Source of the DNA: Arthrobacter sp. H-02-3
GTDB taxonomy: Bacteria; Actinomycetota; Actinomycetes; Actinomycetales; Micrococcaceae
Length of the DNA stretch: 64,000 nucleotides
Direction of reading: 5' to 3'
NCBI RefSeq assembly: GCF_003097355.1
Contig: NZ_PYUI01000004.1
Location: 186,001 to 250,000 of the forward strand
The notes beneath the pieces are model-generated. The model saw only the letters and a program-made list of their open reading frames with translations. It did no database searches and was not told the origin of the DNA. Numbering within the stretch: position 1 is the first letter of the stretch; each line of letters opens with the position of its first letter. Made by a program: the position numbers and the translations under genes. Positions 61,835-64,000 of the stretch are shown piece after piece.

Positions 61835-62180
61835 CCAGTCCTCGAAGGGGTTTAGTGCCTCCAGTTTAATCCAACTAGTGACGGATAACGAAGCGTGCCC
61901 CTTCCCACCGGCAGTGCCACTGCCCGTACCGCTGTCGCACAGACAAGAGTTCTGTTTGCCGGTAGGGAATGATTGCCGGAAATGGCTCCTGAGGCGGAGA
62001 ATCCTCTCTTGGCCGGATGCTTAGCGCATCCACCTTGCAGAGCGAGCGCCTCATTGCGCCGGTACTGCAGTGTGTCTGAACAATGCCGGGGCTTCCGTGC
62101 CGTGGCCGACAACTCCCATGCGGGTGATCAGGGAGTAAAACCCCTTTCTCCGGGCGTGTCGCGCGTGTAATAGTGTCGTT
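61835..62180. other. Intergenic region between two small membrane-protein genes
   Basis: 346 bp with no credible gene. TAATAG at 62168, 7 nt before the ATG of the next gene, may be a -10 element of a leaderless message; no convincing -35 was found. Confidence 0.45.
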
Positions 62181-62507
62181 ATGTTCATTTTCGTGCTATT
62201 GGCGATCGTGCTACTGGTCTTGTTTTGGCAATACATCTTGGCGGGGCTCGGCCTCTGGGTGCTCGTGCTCCTTATGCGCGCCGTGATCAACTGGACGGTG
62301 GCCGACCCGACGCCGGGCTACCGCCGGAAGCCCGTTCAGACCCGGCCCGTGGCCAAGCCTGTCCAGACCCGGCCTATGCCCGCGCTGAAGCCTGCCCGCG
62401 AGCTGCCCGCGCCGGACTATCTGCCCAGGTGGACTGCCAGCCGCCGGCTGGACGCCGGCCGCGAGCATGCCCAGTGGCAGAAGATGTTCGACAACACGGC
62501 GCGCTAG
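62181..62507 (+). CDS. Small membrane protein with basic Pro-rich tail
   Basis: A 108-aa protein: one or two N-terminal helices (IFVLLAIVLLVLFWQYILAG and LWVLVLLMRAVINW), then a Pro/Lys/Arg tail with the repeated PVQTRP and a final helix (REHAQWQKMF). There is no ribosome site, and a possible -10 lies directly upstream. Function unknown. Confidence 0.62.
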   Translation: MFIFVLLAIVLLVLFWQYILAGLGLWVLVLLMRAVINWTVADPTPGYRRKPVQTRPVAKPVQTRPMPALKPARELPAPDYLPRWTASRRLDAGREHAQWQKMFDNTAR

Positions 62508-62652
62508 AACCTCGCCGAACCGGTCTCCGGGGCTTCAGAACCTCGGTCCCGTCCAGCGATGCCTCGCGGGTACCGCTGGCGGAAAACGCGCGGCTAAAGT
62601 TCGCCGCCATGCTAGCCTTTTGCGCGTTCAAAGCGTGACGTCGTCCCCGCGG

Positions 62653-64000
62653 TCAGGCAACCGCCCCCTGAAAGTGGGCCTCGATGATTCCTTTGATGTC
62701 GTCGTGGCAGCCGCCGCAGCCCGTGCCGGCACGGGTCGCCGCGGAAACCTCGGGCACTGTGGAGCAGCCGTCGGAGGCCGCGGCGGCAATGGCCGTTCCG
62801 CTGACGCCGGCGCACCGGCAGACCGTCCGGGCAGGGTCGGCGGCTCCGGGCGAGGCGAGCTGGTCCGGCCCGTCCAGGCGCAGCAGCAGCGAGCGGTCAG
62901 CGGGGAGTTCGGCGCCGCGCTCGAACAGCTGCACGAGCTCGGCCGAAGTGCGGGGCATACCTACGGCCACGAGACCCTCAAGGACGCCGGCGCGGGTGGT
63001 CATCTTCACGTAGCGGCCGTGCTCCGGATCGGCCCACTGGGCAATCTGCAGCCGGGCGCGGCCGTTCACTGCTCCCGCGGTGAGGGCTTCCTCGTCCCAC
63101 GGTTCGGCGGACACATCCCCGGCCACGGCCATGTTCATGCCGCGGGCCTTGAGCACGATCACGCCCGGCAACTCCGCGGCAAGCGCCGGCAATGATTCCG
63201 CCTCGGCAGGAGCGCCGGACGCCAGCAGGGTCAGATACTCGGCGAGCCATTCGGCCTGCCGCCAGCCCGGGCCCACCAACCCGGACGGACCGCGCGCGGT
63301 CCGGCACTCCACGCATTCGGGGTCCGGGCAACGGACTTCCGCGCAGTCGCCGATCGCAAAAATGTGGGGCTCATGGTGGGCGCGGAGCTTGTGGTCCACC
63401 AGGATTCCGGCGGCCGTGGAGAGGCCGCAGCCTTGGGCCAGTTCGGTCCGCGGCCGGACGCCGCAGGAGAGGACCAGGAGGTCGCCGTCGATCGCGGAAC
63501 CGTCATCCAAAAGCAGCGCGGAGAAACCGCCGTCGGGGGCGTTGTGCTCGACGCCGGTGGAGCGGGCATTGCCGGCCACCCGCACGCCGCAGTTCCGCAG
63601 CGAAGCCGCGAGCACGGCGCCACCGCCGCGGTCGATGTTCCGGCCCAGGGGATGCGGGCCGTTGTGCACTACGGTGACCGTGGCGCCTTCCTCGGCCGCA
63701 GCCAGTGCGGTCTCCAGGCCCAGGACGCCGCCGCCCAGGACCACCACGCGCTTGCCGCCGGCCACCGCCGAGTGGAGCACGGACGCGTCGCGGAGATCGC
63801 GCAGGGCCGTCACGCCCGGCGGCAGCACCGGGGCGGCCGGGTCCGGGTTGAGCCCGGTGAGGTTCGGGATGACCGGCCGGGAACCGGTGGCGAAGACCAG
63901 CCGGTCGTAGCCCGGGGTGGATCCGTCGGTGAGGACAACCTGCTGGCGGGCGCGGTCCACGCGCCGGACGCGGACGCCCAGACGGACGTCGACGCCGTCG
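62653..64000 (-). CDS. FAD/[2Fe-2S] electron-transfer subunit of assimilatory nitrate reductase (5' end outside window)
   Basis: Flavoprotein resembling the reductase part of NasB/NirB; the frame is open to the window edge, so the N-terminal FAD loop is missing. Visible: YDRLVFATGSRPVIPNL, NAD site VVVLGGGVLGLETALAAAEEG, second FAD motif IFAIGDCAEV. A C-terminal BFD-like [2Fe-2S] domain has CRC and CGGC ligands (TVCRCAGVSG ... GTGCGGCHDDIKGII). An extra CPDPECVEC cysteine cluster lies directly after IFAIGDCAEV. It should pass NAD(P)H electrons to a nitrate reductase catalytic subunit encoded upstream, outside the window. The nirB operon is 12 kb away. Confidence 0.85.
   Translation of the reverse strand, partial: DGVDVRLGVRVRRVDRARQQVVLTDGSTPGYDRLVFATGSRPVIPNLTGLNPDPAAPVLPPGVTALRDLRDASVLHSAVAGGKRVVVLGGGVLGLETALAAAEEGATVTVVHNGPHPLGRNIDRGGGAVLAASLRNCGVRVAGNARSTGVEHNAPDGGFSALLLDDGSAIDGDLLVLSCGVRPRTELAQGCGLSTAAGILVDHKLRAHHEPHIFAIGDCAEVRCPDPECVECRTARGPSGLVGPGWRQAEWLAEYLTLLASGAPAEAESLPALAAELPGVIVLKARGMNMAVAGDVSAEPWDEEALTAGAVNGRARLQIAQWADPEHGRYVKMTTRAGVLEGLVAVGMPRTSAELVQLFERGAELPADRSLLLRLDGPDQLASPGAADPARTVCRCAGVSGTAIAAAASDGCSTVPEVSAATRAGTGCGGCHDDIKGIIEAHFQGAVA

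Noticed and set aside
61318..62090. Two similar 18-bp segments (TGTCTGAGCAAT / TGTCTGAACAAT) 755 bp apart
   Set aside because: 15 of 18 matches with no other shared flank; may be chance.
1..64000. CRISPR arrays, insertion sequences, prophage, tRNA or rRNA genes
   Set aside because: None seen: no spaced direct repeats, transposase motifs, integrase or RNA-gene signatures on either strand.

Overview
The window is about 64 kb of high-GC actinobacterial DNA. Codon use is strongly G/C-ending, GTG and TTG starts are frequent, GTGA/ATGA stop-start overlaps are common, and there is no sign of recent foreign DNA. The gene content (mfd, SCO4848 and DUF2505 family proteins, a pmmB-punA-lpdA group, nirB/cobA/hemD) fits a soil Micrococcaceae such as Arthrobacter or Pseudarthrobacter. 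That assignment is inferred from gene content, not from a marker-gene search.

Region 1 (1-5.5 kb): two tandem LuxR-family regulators with AAA-type ATPase domains. The first is cut by the window edge; the second carries an 18-bp in-frame minisatellite. Region 2 (5.5-33.9 kb): a large extracellular polysaccharide locus. The forward operon encodes a membrane phosphoglycosyltransferase, a TagD-like cytidylyltransferase, a glycosyltransferase, a CDP-alcohol phosphotransferase, a membrane-anchored protein, a second glycosyltransferase and then four large secreted paralogs in tandem (propeller-like N-terminus plus variable LamG/PKD/C-terminal modules). A facing reverse block encodes a beta-helix exported protein, a GT2 enzyme, a Wzx-type flippase and a GT4 enzyme. 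From a repeat-rich divergent promoter region at about 29.1-29.47 kb a second forward operon encodes a Wzz/BY-kinase fusion, a Wzy-like polymerase and an exported glycerophosphodiesterase-like protein. Together these could build, flip, polymerise and decorate a surface glycan, possibly with phosphodiester-linked alcohol substituents.

Region 3 (33.9-44.3 kb): housekeeping genes: sufS-sufU, VanZ-like, SCO4848 and DUF2505 proteins, an NAD-dependent epimerase fusion, mfd, a YdjM-like membrane hydrolase, and deoC with a small membrane protein. Region 4 (44.4-51.1 kb): assimilatory nitrite reduction: an FAD oxidoreductase, hemD with a winged-helix tail, cobA, nirB, and a divergent nirD across an operator-like inverted repeat. 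Siroheme synthesis genes sit directly behind the siroheme enzyme they serve. Region 5 (51.1-58.9 kb): phosphomannomutase/phosphoglucomutase, an Rrf2 regulator that looks leaderless, purine nucleoside phosphorylase, an LpdA-type flavoprotein, an unknown protein, an aldehyde dehydrogenase and a flavodoxin-like protein. Region 6 (58.9-64 kb): poorly known small membrane and secreted proteins, a gene-poor stretch with two terminator-like hairpins, and the 5'-truncated FAD/[2Fe-2S] electron-transfer subunit of assimilatory nitrate reductase.

No rRNA, tRNA, CRISPR array, insertion sequence or prophage gene was seen. The strongest candidate for something undescribed is the four-gene secreted array in the polysaccharide locus, together with the cytidylyltransferase/CDP-alcohol phosphotransferase pair upstream of it.
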